Source of the DNA: Liriodendron chinense
Taxonomy: Eukaryota; Streptophyta; Magnoliopsida; Magnoliales; Magnoliaceae
Length of the DNA stretch: 64,000 nt
Assembly (NCBI GenBank): GCA_003013855.2
Contig: ML058408.1
Span: 4,465,001-4,529,000, forward strand
Reading direction: 5' to 3'
This document shows positions 1 to 9,486 of this stretch, piece by piece (position 1 is the first letter of the stretch; every line of letters starts with the position of its first letter). Under the pieces are notes generated by a model. It worked only from the letters and a program-made list of their open reading frames with translations, was not told where the DNA came from and did not search any database. The position numbers and the translations under genes are program-made.

Positions 1-2386
1 CAAACACGTCCTGGTATTCAGTAAGGAAACGAATCAAATTTTCGCGGTGGATACTATTTAATGAGGAACCGATGTACACGATCTTAGACTGGTCGTCTTC
101 GGTTAAGCGGATTGCCACTATTTCCTCCCCTGGGGTTCCTGATTTCAGAGCACTTTCTCTTGGATCCAACGTGGTGGCGAGAACGTCGGGTGATCCTTGA
201 ACTATTTCCATGACAGGTGTCGCTTGAGCCTTCTTTCGATCTTGGAGGGCTATCTGGTAACAGGACCGTGCCTCCTGCTGACTTCCTCGCACGACCCCTA
301 TGCCATTTGGGGTTGGAAATTTAACGCATAAATATGAAGGGTGTAAGGCCGCTCCAATCTTAGTTAGAGACGGTCTCCCCAAGATGGCGTTATATGCTGA
401 TTTTCGATCCACGACGAGGAAGTTTACGAAGACGGTGGTCTTCGCTGGACTCTCCCCAAAGGTGACTGGGAGATCGATACTTCCTTCAGGTGTCACCACT
501 TCTCCTCCAAAGCCGACAAGAGGGGTCGATACTGGCTTGAGGAGGTTTCTGGCAAGTGCCATCTTGTCGAAAGCCTCCAAATATAGAATATCGGCCGAGC
601 TACCTGTATCCACCATAATTCGATGAGTCAGATAATTTGATACCTTCAGTGTGACTACGATGGAATCTTCATGAGAGAAATGAATTCCCGCTGCATCTTC
701 GAGGGTGAAAGAAATTGGGGGGTGGCTAGCTTTCGAAGAATTGGAAGTTTGTTCCAGCCAATAAATCTGCTGGGGTTCTTTGGATGCCTTTCGAGCATAT
801 GCCTTTCTTGAAGCTTGAGAGTCACCCCCGCAAGCTGGACCCCCGACGATAGTGCGAATTTCTCCTGTGGGCTCAGCATCCTCTTGGTCGGTTTGAGACG
901 GTTCCTTTTGGCGAGATGAGGTCTTCGCCCTTTCTGGTGACCGATTTTTACGAGCAACATAATCCTGGAGATGGCCTTTTCGAATAAGTGCCTCGATATG
1001 GTCTCGTAGAGAGATACAGTCCTGGGTCCTATGCCCGTGATCTTTGTGGAAGTAACAGTACTTACTCTTATCTCTCTTCTCGGGATCGGATTTAATCTTT
1101 GCAGGCCACTTCACATATGGCTTGTGTTTTATCTCCATTAGAACCTTTTCAGGAGGCCGATTAAGAGGAGTGTAATTATGATATTTACCAGAGTAAGGCT
1201 TCCTGGGAGAACGATCGCGCTGATCGCGATGGTATTTTTTATTTGTAGAAGTTCCTTCTGGCTTGCGTTTCTTACTTTGTACTCCATGGCGTGTCAATGC
1301 GACTTCTTCTGCATTGATATATTTCTGAGCTTTGGCTTGGAATTCCGCCATAGTTTTCAGCGGACTCTTATCTAAGGCAAACCTAAACTTCTCGCTCGTT
1401 ATTCCAGCAATGAGGGCTGTGAGACCCTTTTCTTCAGTGTAACCCTCAGTTTGAACGGCTTCGGCAGTGAACCGTACTGTGAACTCTTTTATTGTCTCCC
1501 CATGTTGCTGTTTCAGATTCATCAGATGGGAGGCTGGCTTTTTAATGCGAATACTTCCCATGAATTGAGAAAGAAATATCTCCGACAATTGAGAAAAGGA
1601 ACTGATGGAAAGAGGCTTTAACCCCCGAAACCACGTACGAGCCGCTTCCTTCAACGTAAGGGGAAAAGCCCTACACATGATTTCTGAACCATGTCCCTCC
1701 AACTCCATGAGGGACCTATATGTTTCCAGATGTTCCAGAGGATCGCCAATGCCTGTATACGGAGCGATAATAGGCGTTCGATACTTTCTCGGCAACGGGG
1801 CTTCCATGACCTCGCTTGTGAAGGGAGATTCAGATTGATGTATAGCCGTCATGACAGCAGATGGCCGATTTGCCTGGTATCTCTGCTCCATGAGATCAAA
1901 ACGGTCTTGGATTCTTTTGAGATCCCCTTCCCATGGCAAGGTATAGCTAGAAGTTTCGGCGTTGGAGCCTTGCGTTTGAGGTTGTCGAGACGAACTGGAA
2001 TGTATAGAATGTGGAGACGGCACAGGGGGATGGCCGCCAAGTGACGGGACCTGTGGTTCATCCATAGAATGCCTGGAAGCAACTGGTATAGGTGGCGGCG
2101 GTAACCCTTCGGAGGGTTGTCTTTGCGGTTCAGGGAAGTGCTGATCAAGTCGATTTGACAGTGCCTGAACTCCGGCGTTTAGAGTTAGGAGAGTGTTCCC
2201 GAGGAATCGTAGGACATCATCCTGATTTCCAGAAGCCTCTAATAAAGGATTTGTTGATGGCATATTCGGGGCTCCTTGAGGGATATCTGCCGGAACAGGT
2301 GGGAGGGCAGGTGCGAATTCCGTCTCATCGGGCGGAGGTGGTGCCTGCCTTGAAGTTGAAGGATGAACAGTCTTTTTAGGAGGCAT
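1..2386 (-). CDS. gag-pro: Gag-protease polyprotein of Tat-like element A (partial)
   Basis: Reading the minus strand from the ATG at 2386-2384 (MPPKKTVHPS...), I found no stop down to base 1, so about 795 codons are open and the frame continues beyond the edge. In order it shows a Pro-rich N-terminus, then a retrotransposon Gag core (around 1750-1400; AFPLTLKEAARTWF, FTVRF, EEKGLTALIAGI). Next comes a Tat-type zinc knuckle near 1045-1005 (CYFHKDHGHRTQDC), then an aspartic protease with the active-site motif VDTGSSADIL near 615-580 and the flap-side NAILGRPSL near 400. The start of the RT-linker (LIRFLTEYQDVF) reaches the window edge. Gag would form the cytoplasmic particle and protease would process it. 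A clean frame of this length suggests a young, possibly competent copy. The same region is deleted in element B. Confidence 0.85.
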   Translation of the reverse strand, partial: MPPKKTVHPSTSRQAPPPPDETEFAPALPPVPADIPQGAPNMPSTNPLLEASGNQDDVLRFLGNTLLTLNAGVQALSNRLDQHFPEPQRQPSEGLPPPPIPVASRHSMDEPQVPSLGGHPPVPSPHSIHSSSSRQPQTQGSNAETSSYTLPWEGDLKRIQDRFDLMEQRYQANRPSAVMTAIHQSESPFTSEVMEAPLPRKYRTPIIAPYTGIGDPLEHLETYRSLMELEGHGSEIMCRAFPLTLKEAARTWFRGLKPLSISSFSQLSEIFLSQFMGSIRIKKPASHLMNLKQQHGETIKEFTVRFTAEAVQTEGYTEEKGLTALIAGITSEKFRFALDKSPLKTMAEFQAKAQKYINAEEVALTRHGVQSKKRKPEGTSTNKKYHRDQRDRSPRKPYSGKYHNYTPLNRPPEKVLMEIKHKPYVKWPAKIKSDPEKRDKSKYCYFHKDHGHRTQDCISLRDHIEALIRKGHLQDYVARKNRSPERAKTSSRQKEPSQTDQEDAEPTGEIRTIVGGPACGGDSQASRKAYARKASKEPQQIYWLEQTSNSSKASHPPISFTLEDAAGIHFSHEDSIVVTLKVSNYLTHRIMVDTGSSADILYLEAFDKMALARNLLKPVSTPLVGFGGEVVTPEGSIDLPVTFGESPAKTTVFVNFLVVDRKSAYNAILGRPSLTKIGAALHPSYLCVKFPTPNGIGVVRGSQQEARSCYQIALQDRKKAQATPVMEIVQGSPDVLATTLDPRESALKSGTPGEEIVAIRLTEDDQSKIVYIGSSLNSIHRENLIRFLTEYQDVF

Positions 2387-2441
2387 CACCGAAGGATTTT
2401 GATCGGTGGTTAACACGATTGATTTTTATGATCAAGTCGAA

Positions 2442-2457
2442 TCCCACAGACGGCGCC
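2442..2457 (-). other. Primer-binding site of element A
   Basis: The reverse complement reads TGGCGCCGTCTGTGGGA, starting 4 bases inside the LTR end. This is the primer site usual in Tat/Ogre-lineage elements, generally attributed to tRNA-Arg (from memory). It differs from the tRNA-Asp site of the Athila elements in this window. Confidence 0.75.
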
Positions 2458-2677
2458 AAACTGTTAATGTCAGATTTTGTAACGAGATCCTCCGGCTTTT
2501 CTCCTTCGCTCCGGGAGGGATTTCCACCACCAGACCTGAAACAAGACAGCGAATAAGGGTGGCTGGGGACCAGCCGTTAGCCCTCCGACGCTTAAGTTAG
2601 GCCACAGAAGAGGAGCCAAGCAAAACGGGACCCAGATTGAATGATGAGTACGTACCTCCTATTCAAGGGAGCCATCC

Positions 2678-2686
2678 CCTTATATA
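2678..2686 (-). promoter_or_regulatory. TATA box of LTR A
   Basis: TATATAAGG on the minus strand, about 220 bases before the LTR end. The equivalent site is TATATAAAG in both LTRs of element B. Confidence 0.7.
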
Positions 2687-3030
2687 GATCTGAAACAATC
2701 CAATCTGTTACGTGAGATGTCGAAATCCCGTTGATGTCGCATACGATACTGAGAATCCGCTGATTTCGTGGGATAAGATCCTATCTTTTTAGTCAGATCC
2801 AACCCCATGATTTATTCCAACAATCACGCCCCTAGATGGCAATCCCTTGAAATCCGGCTGGATCCGGCCGGAAGCCATAGTTGGAGTCATGGCCTCCGAA
2901 AAGGAAGGAGACGCCCGTAGTAAAGCTGCTCGCAGGTTAAAATGTGGTCGCGAGTCCAAGTACATATTTTGGGTGTAATATCTTTCAACGACTTGTGAGA
3001 AGGTATGCTCGCGACCGCACTTGTCCAATA

Positions 3031-3298
3031 TTCGACTCTCGATCAGGTGAGCTCGAGAGTCGAATGGGCGTCCCGCACCTGTCCAATATTCGACTCTCGA
3101 TCAGATGATCTCGAGAGTCGAATGGGCGTCCTGCACTTGTCCAATATTCGACTCTCGATCAGGTGATCTCGAGAGTCGAATGGGCGTCCTGCACTTGTCC
3201 AATATTCGACTCTCGATCAGGTGATCTCGAGAGTCGAATGGGCGTCCTGCACTTGTCCAATATTCGACTCTCGATCAGATGATCTCGAGAGTCGAAGG
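3031..3298. repeat. Five 58-bp tandem repeats with palindromic core (U3 of LTR A)
   Basis: Units start at 3031, 3089, 3147, 3205 and 3263, an exact 58-bp spacing. Each holds two 12-base arms, TTCGACTCTCGA and TCGAGAGTCGAA, around a loop of about 10 bases, so each unit can fold as a hairpin. Being in U3 they are candidate enhancer-type repeats. The LTRs of B carry about four more diverged copies. Confidence 0.9.
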
Positions 3299-3343
3299 GT
3301 CATTTCTACGTGAAATCTTATCTCCACCATTTTGCCTATAACA

Positions 3344-4766
3344 CCCATGCGCCAATTTGTAGAGATGATGTGTAATGGGGAGTTCATGAACAAGGAAGCC
3401 GACGAAGCATGGGATTATTTAGAGGAAGCAGCTGAGAATGCACAGTCTTGGGATACATCTAAACCAGCAAATTCCAAGACTAGCCAACAAAAGGAAAAAT
3501 GAGGAATTTATGTCTTATCAGAAGAGGATAGCATAAGTGCACGGGTGGCTAGGCTCACAAGAGAAGTTGAGGCCATGGAATTAAGGAAATGAGAGATGAT
3601 CAACTCCAATGACGTTGAAACTGTTTGTGGAATTTGTGCCAGAAATCAACATGCAACACAAGATTGTCCCACAATTTCAGCGGTTCAGGACATCTTACAA
3701 GAACAATCAAATGCCATAAACAGTTATCAACGGCAATTTGGTGCTCCAAACTCAAACATGTTTAATGCTAATTGGAAGAACCATCCCAACTACAATTGGA
3801 GGAATGGACCCACTGCGAATCCAACCAATATCCCTCATGCTCAACCTATACTAGGTCCATCTCTAGTCATTACACCAAAAATTACGCTAGAGGAGATGCT
3901 GGGTGCATTTGTTTCGGTCCAAGCTGAGTATAACAAGACTAATTCTCTGAAAATAGATGGATTCATGCAAGAGCAATTGAAATTCAATCAAAATTCAACT
4001 CAAGCCATCAATGAATTGAGACTTCAATAGCTAGAGTTGAATCTCACCTCAGTGTTAGGGAGAAAGGCACACTTCCTGCCCAACCTCTCCCTAACCTGAG
4101 AACCCAATTTGAGATACAAGATGCAAGCTCATCCTCCCAACACACGGAGCATGTTCAAGCTATCACAACTTTGAGAAGTGGGAAGTAATTGACAAATCTA
4201 ATCCGGTGAAGGCCCCAAAGCCTAAGGATCCGAAAAATTTCAAGGAGGATGATAGCTTAAACAACACTCCACAAGAGAAAGAATCGGAAAGGCAATACAA
4301 GCCGGTTGCCCCATTTCCTCAAAGGTTAATTTCACCCAAACCTTTAGACAAAAATCTGAAAATTTTAGAAGTTTTCAAGCAGGTGAAGATCAACATTCCG
4401 TTGTTGGATGCCATAAAACAAATACCATCCTATGCCAAATTTCTAAAGGAATTGTGTACGGTCAAAAGGAAACACAATGTTCATAACAAAGTACTTTTGA
4501 CTAAGAATTTGAGCGCTATCATCAAACAAGAGGTACCCCAAAAATACAAGGATTCAGGTAGTCCAACCATCTCCTACATCATAGGAGACTACCGGATTAA
4601 ACAAGCCTTACTCGATTTGGGGGCAAGTGTGAACCTCATTCCATACTCCGTTTACGACCAATTTAGGTTAGGTGAATTGAAACCCACCAAAACCACACTC
4701 CAACTTGCTGATAGATCCATTCGTATACCGAGAGGAATGATTGAGGATGGATGCCATTTTAGATAA
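3344..4766 (+). pseudogene. gag-pro: Gag C-terminus and protease of Athila element C (broken)
   Basis: Homology to the gag of E and I starts at the base after LTR A. A zinc knuckle CGICARNQHATQDC (C-X2-C-X4-H-X4-C) lies near 3628-3670 and is intact. Downstream are the conserved spacer (ANWKNHPNYNW, EEMLGAFVSVQAEYNKT) and an aspartic protease with DLGASVNLIP near 4615-4645. Stop codons interrupt the frame near 3500 and 3590 (both GGA to TGA type), and further frame breaks lie near 4028 and 4185. The protease is cut after MIEDG: about 330 bp present in element I are missing here, with a 15-base duplicated filler at the junction. Confidence 0.85.
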
Positions 4767-4769
4767 ATG

Positions 4770-6514
4770 ATGACATAATACGAGAGATGGATGCCATTTT
4801 AGATGCGATGCCGGTGCTTGATAACAAAAGATGGAGGGCCCTATTTGAGCCTTTACCCGTAAACGAGAACAAAGCCCTCCCATCCAATATCAAGGCACCA
4901 ACTCTTGACCTAAGCTGAAATATGTCTATTTAGGTCGAGATGAAACATATCCAGTGGTGATTTCTTCCCACTTGGATGAGGAACAAGAGAGTAGGCTAAT
5001 GGCCACTTTATTATAGCATAAGAGTGCCATTGGGTGGTCGATTGTGGATCTCAAAGGCATAGACCCACTGATTTGTACTCATCACATACACCTTGAGGAG
5101 AATGCGAAGACATCTAGGCAACCACAAAGACGACTCAATCCAAACATGAAGGATGTGGTTAAGGCCGAAGTTGTAAAACTATTGGATGTGCGTATTATCT
5201 ACCCAATATCCGATAGTCAATGGGTGAGTCCAACTCAAGTGGTGCCTAAGAAATCCGGGATCACCATCGTAGCTAATGCCAATAATGAACTCGTACCAAC
5301 CAGAGTCACTACCGGTTGGAGAATGTGCATTGACTACCGGAAGCTAAACACTGTCACGAGGAAAGACCACTTCCCCCTACCGTTTGTTGATCAAATTTTG
5401 AAAGGTTGGCGGGTCATTCCCATTTTTGCTTCCTTGATGGCTATTCAGGGTACAACCAAATAGAGATCGCCCGTGAAGACCAAGAAATGACTGCATTCAC
5501 ATGTTCATTCGGCACTTTCGCCTATCGATGGATGCCGTTTGGACTATGTAATGCCCCTGCCACCTTTTAGCGTTGTATGATGAGTATCTTTTCTGATATG
5601 GTGGGGACAATCCTTAAAGTTTTCATGGATGATTTTTCAGTATTTGGTTGTAGCTTTGATGAGTGCCTTGAGCACTTGAAATCTGTGCTGAAAAGATGTG
5701 AAGAGAAGAACCTTGTGTTGAATTGGGAGAAGTGTCACTTTATGGTTCAAAAGGGAATTGAACTTGGTCACATCGTTTCACAAAATGGAATTGAGGTGGA
5801 CAAAGCGAAAATTGATCTTATCTCCAACCTTCCACCACCCAAGAGCATACGAGATGTGCGGTCCTTTTTGGGACACGCAGGATTTTATAAAAGTTTCATA
5901 AAGGACTTCAGTTCACTCTCTCGTCCTTTATGTAACCTACTTCAAAAGAAAAACTCATTCGAGTGGAATGAAGAATGTCAAAAGGCCTTTATCACACTTA
6001 AAGGTATGTTGACATGTGCTCCCATGATGCAACCACCTGATTGGAGCCTTCGTTTTGAAATTATGTGCGACACAAGCGACTATGCTATTGGGGCCGTGCT
6101 AGGCCAAAAAAAAGAGAAGAACCCATGTGTTATTTACTACGCAAGCAGAACCTTAAACTCAGCCCAAGCAAACTACACTACTACAGAAAAAGAACTTTTA
6201 GCCGTAGTTTTTGCCTTGGACAAGTATAGGTCCTACTTGATTGGATCCAAGATCATCATATTCACTAACCATGCCGTGCTTAAGTACCTCCTCTCTAAGA
6301 AGGATGTTAAACCACGGTTGTTAAGATGGATCCTTCTACTCCAGGAATTTGACATAGAAATACGTGATAAGAAAGGAGTAGAAAATGAAGTGGCTGACCA
6401 TCTCTCTCGACTTGTTCTCAACGATTCCCCTGAAACGACCGCGATCAATGATATGTTCCCTGATGAACAACTTTTTCTGTTTCCCAATTGCCATGGTATG
6501 CGGACATTGCTAAC
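4770..6514 (+). pseudogene. pol: RT and RNase H of Athila element C (broken)
   Basis: After the protease-RT linker (EMDAILDAMPVLDNKRW) come the RT palm and fingers (RMCIDYRKLNTVTRKDHFPLP near 5320), then a frameshift near 5395-5400. A stop replaces Gln near 5568. The catalytic VFMDDFSVFG motif is near 5618-5648. RNase H follows (DYAIGAVLGQ, YYASRTLN, TTTEKELLAVVFALDK). The conserved Asp of the family's TDHA motif is Asn here (FTNHA near 6265). The frame ends where element B inserted, just before the integrase zinc finger. Role when intact: copying genomic RNA to DNA in the particle. Confidence 0.85.
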
Positions 6515-7580
6515 TGTTAATGTCAGATTTTGTAACGAGATCCTCTGGCTTTCCTCCTTCACTCCAGCAGAGATTTCCACCACCAGACCTGAAGCAAGAC
6601 AGCAAATAAGGGTGGCTGGGGACCAGCCGTCAGCCCTCCGATGCTTAAGTTAGGCCACAGTAAGAAGAGAAACCAAGCGAAACGGGACCCAGATTGGATG
6701 TTGTGTGCGTACCTGCTCTTAATGGAGCCACCCCTTTATATAGATCTGAAGCAATCCAATTTGTTACGTGAGATGTCGAAATCCCGTTGATGTCGCATAC
6801 GATACTGAGAATTCGCTGATTTCGTGGGATAAGATCCTATCTTTTTAGTCAGATCCAACCCAATGACTTATTTCAACAATCACGCCCCTTGATGGTAATC
6901 CCTTGAAATCCGGCTGGAAGCCGTAGTTGGAATCATAGCTTCCGAAAAGGAAGGAGACGCCCGTAGTTGGAGTCATAGCCTCCGAAAAGGAAGGAGACGC
7001 CCGTAGTTGGAGTCATAGCCTCCGAAAAGGAAGGAGACGCCCGTAGTTGGAAACCACCGGACTGGTTGTAGCCCTGCTTGGTGTCGCAGAGGGATTGGAG
7101 AAGCTGCTCGACGGGAATCGGGTGCTAGTACTGAAAGCTAAGAGATATTACCGCAGGAAAGCTACTCGCAGGTTAGAATGTGGTCGCGAGTCCAAGTACA
7201 TACTTTAGATGTAACGTCTTTCAACGACTTGTGAGAAGGTCTGTTCGTGGATCGAGCTTTGCCGTATTTGACTATCGGTTATGAAGACTCGAGACTTGCG
7301 AATAGCTGCTCCGTATTTTTCAATCTATGACTCCTGATCAGGTGAGCTCGAGAGTCGAATGGACGTCCCGCACTTATCCAATATTCGACTCTCGATCAGA
7401 TAATCTCGAGAGTCGAATGGACGTCCCGCTCTTATCCATTCTTCGACTCCCGAGCATACGATCTCGAGAGTCGAAGCCGTACTCCACCCTTACCCGTTCT
7501 GCGACTCTTGATCAGATCATCTCGAGGGCGAAATGGGCATTTTCGCGTGAAATCTTATCTCCACCATTTTGCCTATAACA
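6515..7580 (-). repeat. 3' LTR of element B (1066 bp)
   Basis: Begins TGTTAATGTCAG and ends GCCTATAACA on the plus strand. It contains three 40-bp tandem units (6921-7050) and four diverged copies (about 7329-7545) of the 58-bp palindromic repeat seen in LTR A. It is nearly identical to 14328-15393. Confidence 0.95.
6921..7050. repeat. 40-bp tandem repeat, about 3.2 copies, in LTR B
   Basis: Units start at 6921, 6961 and 7001 with a partial fourth at 7041; the core is GTAGTTGGAGTCATAGCCTC. The other LTR has the same array from 14734. LTR A has a single copy, so the array expanded after the two sublines split. Confidence 0.9.
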
Positions 7581-7593
7581 GATGCCCCCCAAG
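7581..7593 (-). other. Polypurine tract of element B
   Basis: On the minus strand TTGGGGGGCATC abuts the 3' LTR. This is the expected primer for plus-strand DNA synthesis and fixes the element's orientation. Confidence 0.8.
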
Positions 7594-7752
7594 TCCTTGC
7601 CGCCAAGAATTCTTAAGGAAAGGACTTAGCTCACTATCACACGAAACCGCCCGCTGCTTTCATCGAGAACGGCACCCCACATGATGGGCTGAAATTAATG
7701 AGCGCCAGCTTTCCGCAGCCTTTTCGCTGATGGAAAATGAAGGGGCGCTCGC

Positions 7753-7851
7753 CACGTGTTTGAGGAGTTAATGGGCGTGCCTGCTCGAGCGCTGTGTCAA
7801 GAGAGGGACTGCCACGTGCCATCAGATACGGCGGAATGATTGCCTATAAAT
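7753..7851 (+). promoter_or_regulatory. Putative promoter of the antisense gene in element B
   Basis: Two G-box hexamers CACGTG lie at 7753-7758 and 7813-7818. A TATA box (TATAAAT) follows at 7845-7851, about 145 bases before the ATG at 7997. The leader between is pyrimidine-rich. The spacing fits an ordinary plant polymerase II promoter on the strand opposite to the retrotransposon transcript. This is an inference from motifs only. Confidence 0.55.
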
Positions 7852-8209
7852 GTATGGAGTCCGCCATTTCTTTGATTTTCTACAGAAGCTTTTTCGAAAG
7901 GAACTTGCAGTTCTTTCCATTCTTCTTCCTCCTCCGGTGTTCATTTTCCTTTCAGTTTTTGGTATTACTTCTTTTTTCTTCTTTTATTTTTATCTCATGG
8001 CTGGGAACTCTGACGAGACCACTGTCCCTCTTGGTGATGCCACTCCGGAATCCTCTGCCTCCAGCAGTGCAAGGGTTCCGGCAGGGAGATACACAGCAGC
8101 CGGATATCCTTCCGTTTTATCGGAGGACCGGCTGGCTGAGCTACGGGAGAGATACCTGATCCCCGACTCAGTAACCCTCCGCTTGCCCGGAGGTGGAGAA
8201 ACACCCGAC

Positions 8210-8210
<1 letters not shown>

Positions 8211-8248
<38 letters not shown>
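8211..8248. repeat. 38-base homopolymer of C
   Basis: An uninterrupted run of 38 C inside exon 1 of the antisense gene, translated as polyproline. The protein domain continues on both sides but in different frames (codon phase shifts by one), so the tract length decides whether the gene is open. Homopolymers of this length are also prone to sequencing and assembly error. Confidence 0.95.
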
Positions 8249-8637
8249 AGGATGCGTAGTATTTTATGAGTATCAGCTTATCCTGGGGGTACGCCTTCCC
8301 CTCCATCCCTTCGTTCGCGATGTACTCCGGTGTTACAAGATTGCCCCTGGGCAACTCATTGTGAACGGGTGGAGGGTGGTTCTGGGCTCCTTTGCCCTTT
8401 GGGCTCAGGCTGGCAACGGGGAACTCACGGCGGAGGAGTTCCTCCGTATGTTTCGTCTGAAGAAAGCTCCCTCCAGCGAAGGCTGGTATTATTTGTGTTA
8501 TTGGCACCGGGATAATTTCGTGTTGGGGAAGCCCTCCTCGAACTATCCCGGCTGGAGGAAGCGGTGGTTCTATGCTTCCGGGAGCTGGGAGTCTGCCTCC
8601 TCCAGGGGTCCAGGAGTGACCCGATTTTTCTGTGAAG

Positions 8638-8718
8638 GTAGACAATCCCGCATTGTGCAATTTCCTCAGAAAGGTTTTTTAGGGTTTTTCTTCGTTTGAC
8701 CCCCGTTTGTGCTCGCAG
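8638..8718 (+). other. Intron 1 of the antisense gene
   Basis: The donor GTAGAC follows AAG and the acceptor is GCTCGCAG. The 81-bp intron contains the stop at 8697-8699 that otherwise ends the frame. Joining at these sites gives a continuous codon and the downstream frame stays open to 9410. Confidence 0.65.
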
Positions 8719-9410
8719 GTATCCCGGCCTTGAGAAAACCGAATCTGAAAGGAGGGATCAACGAGAAGATTGTCAAGGTGTACAAGGTGCCTGTCGGAGA
8801 TAGGCATATCGAGGCTTGCTTGTCCCCTTCGCGACTTACAGCAGCAGGCCTCATATCCAGAAGAGAAGTTGAAATGACAAAGGCTGGAGAGAAGAGAGGC
8901 CTACTGCCCCGACTGAAGGGCACAGGCTCCAAAAGGCAGAAGAGAACCCCTGCCGAACCTTCTCAATCTTCCATCCGCACGGGCAGCGATCAGCCTGCCC
9001 TTCCCGCGAGCATGGCGGGGGCCCCAGCTGGGCCCACTATTCCTTCACTGGTGGTCGCAGCTGGGCCACCAGTGATTAACATTGCTGATAATTCCCCAGA
9101 TGGGGTGGGGTCCGGCTGCCCCCCAGCCGAAGAGGCTCGAGAGCAGGTAGAGCCTCAAGAGCCACCTCCTGCTCGCGAATTGGTCCCGGCTGCTGAGCAG
9201 GGACCTGCTCGCGAGTCAATGCCTCCACCTCGCGAGCAGGCCGGGTTGGTAGTTGCCCAACCGTCTGGGAGCGGGACGTACTCTATTCCCCGCCACCTTC
9301 ATCCTGTATGTAAATTTTTGTTTGAGAACGTCCCGCCTCACGCCTTTGGCTCTCTTCCCGAGCCAAGTCCTGAGAACCTTATCCTCGAAGCGGGGATGAG
9401 GATGGTTCAG

Positions 9411-9486
9411 GTAAGACTTCGTCAAGACCTGCTACGATCAGTTATTACGTTCCAGAATACTCTTACATTTTTCATCTCTTTTGCAG
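9411..9486 (+). other. Intron 2 of the antisense gene
   Basis: A 76-bp intron with a strong donor CAG|GTAAGA and a T-rich stretch before TTTTGCAG. The length is not a multiple of three, and removing it links the Pro/Glu-rich exon to the coiled-coil exon. Confidence 0.7.

Larger units (their letters stand above)
1..3343 (-). mobile_element. Element A: Tat-like Ty3/gypsy retrotransposon, 5' part
   Basis: The right end is a 5' LTR (2462-3343, TGTTA...TAACA), followed on the minus strand by the primer site and a long Gag-protease frame that runs off the left edge. The pol, accessory ORF and 3' LTR therefore lie outside the window. The LTR and coding region are homologous to element B. The element inserted into the gag of Athila element C: C's reading frame resumes directly at 3344. 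The expected 5-bp target duplication (probably CCCAT at 3344-3348) cannot be confirmed because the other flank is outside the window. Confidence 0.9.
2462..3343 (-). repeat. 5' LTR of element A (882 bp)
   Basis: The LTR is bounded by TGTTA/TAACA. It is homologous to the 1066-bp LTRs of element B but shorter, mainly because it has one instead of about three copies of a 40-bp unit and lacks a segment that follows. The minus-strand order is: U3 with five 58-bp palindromic repeats, then a TATA box, then R-U5 ending at the primer site. Confidence 0.9.

Noticed and set aside
7327..7578. 83-codon ORF in LTR B (also 15140-15391)
   Set aside because: Translation of the 58-bp palindromic repeats in U3, on the strand opposite to the element; no similarity to a known protein seen.
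8193..8269. Polyproline and polyglycine proteins across the C38 run
   Set aside because: Homopolymer translation in any frame; only the plus-strand domain on both sides has family support.
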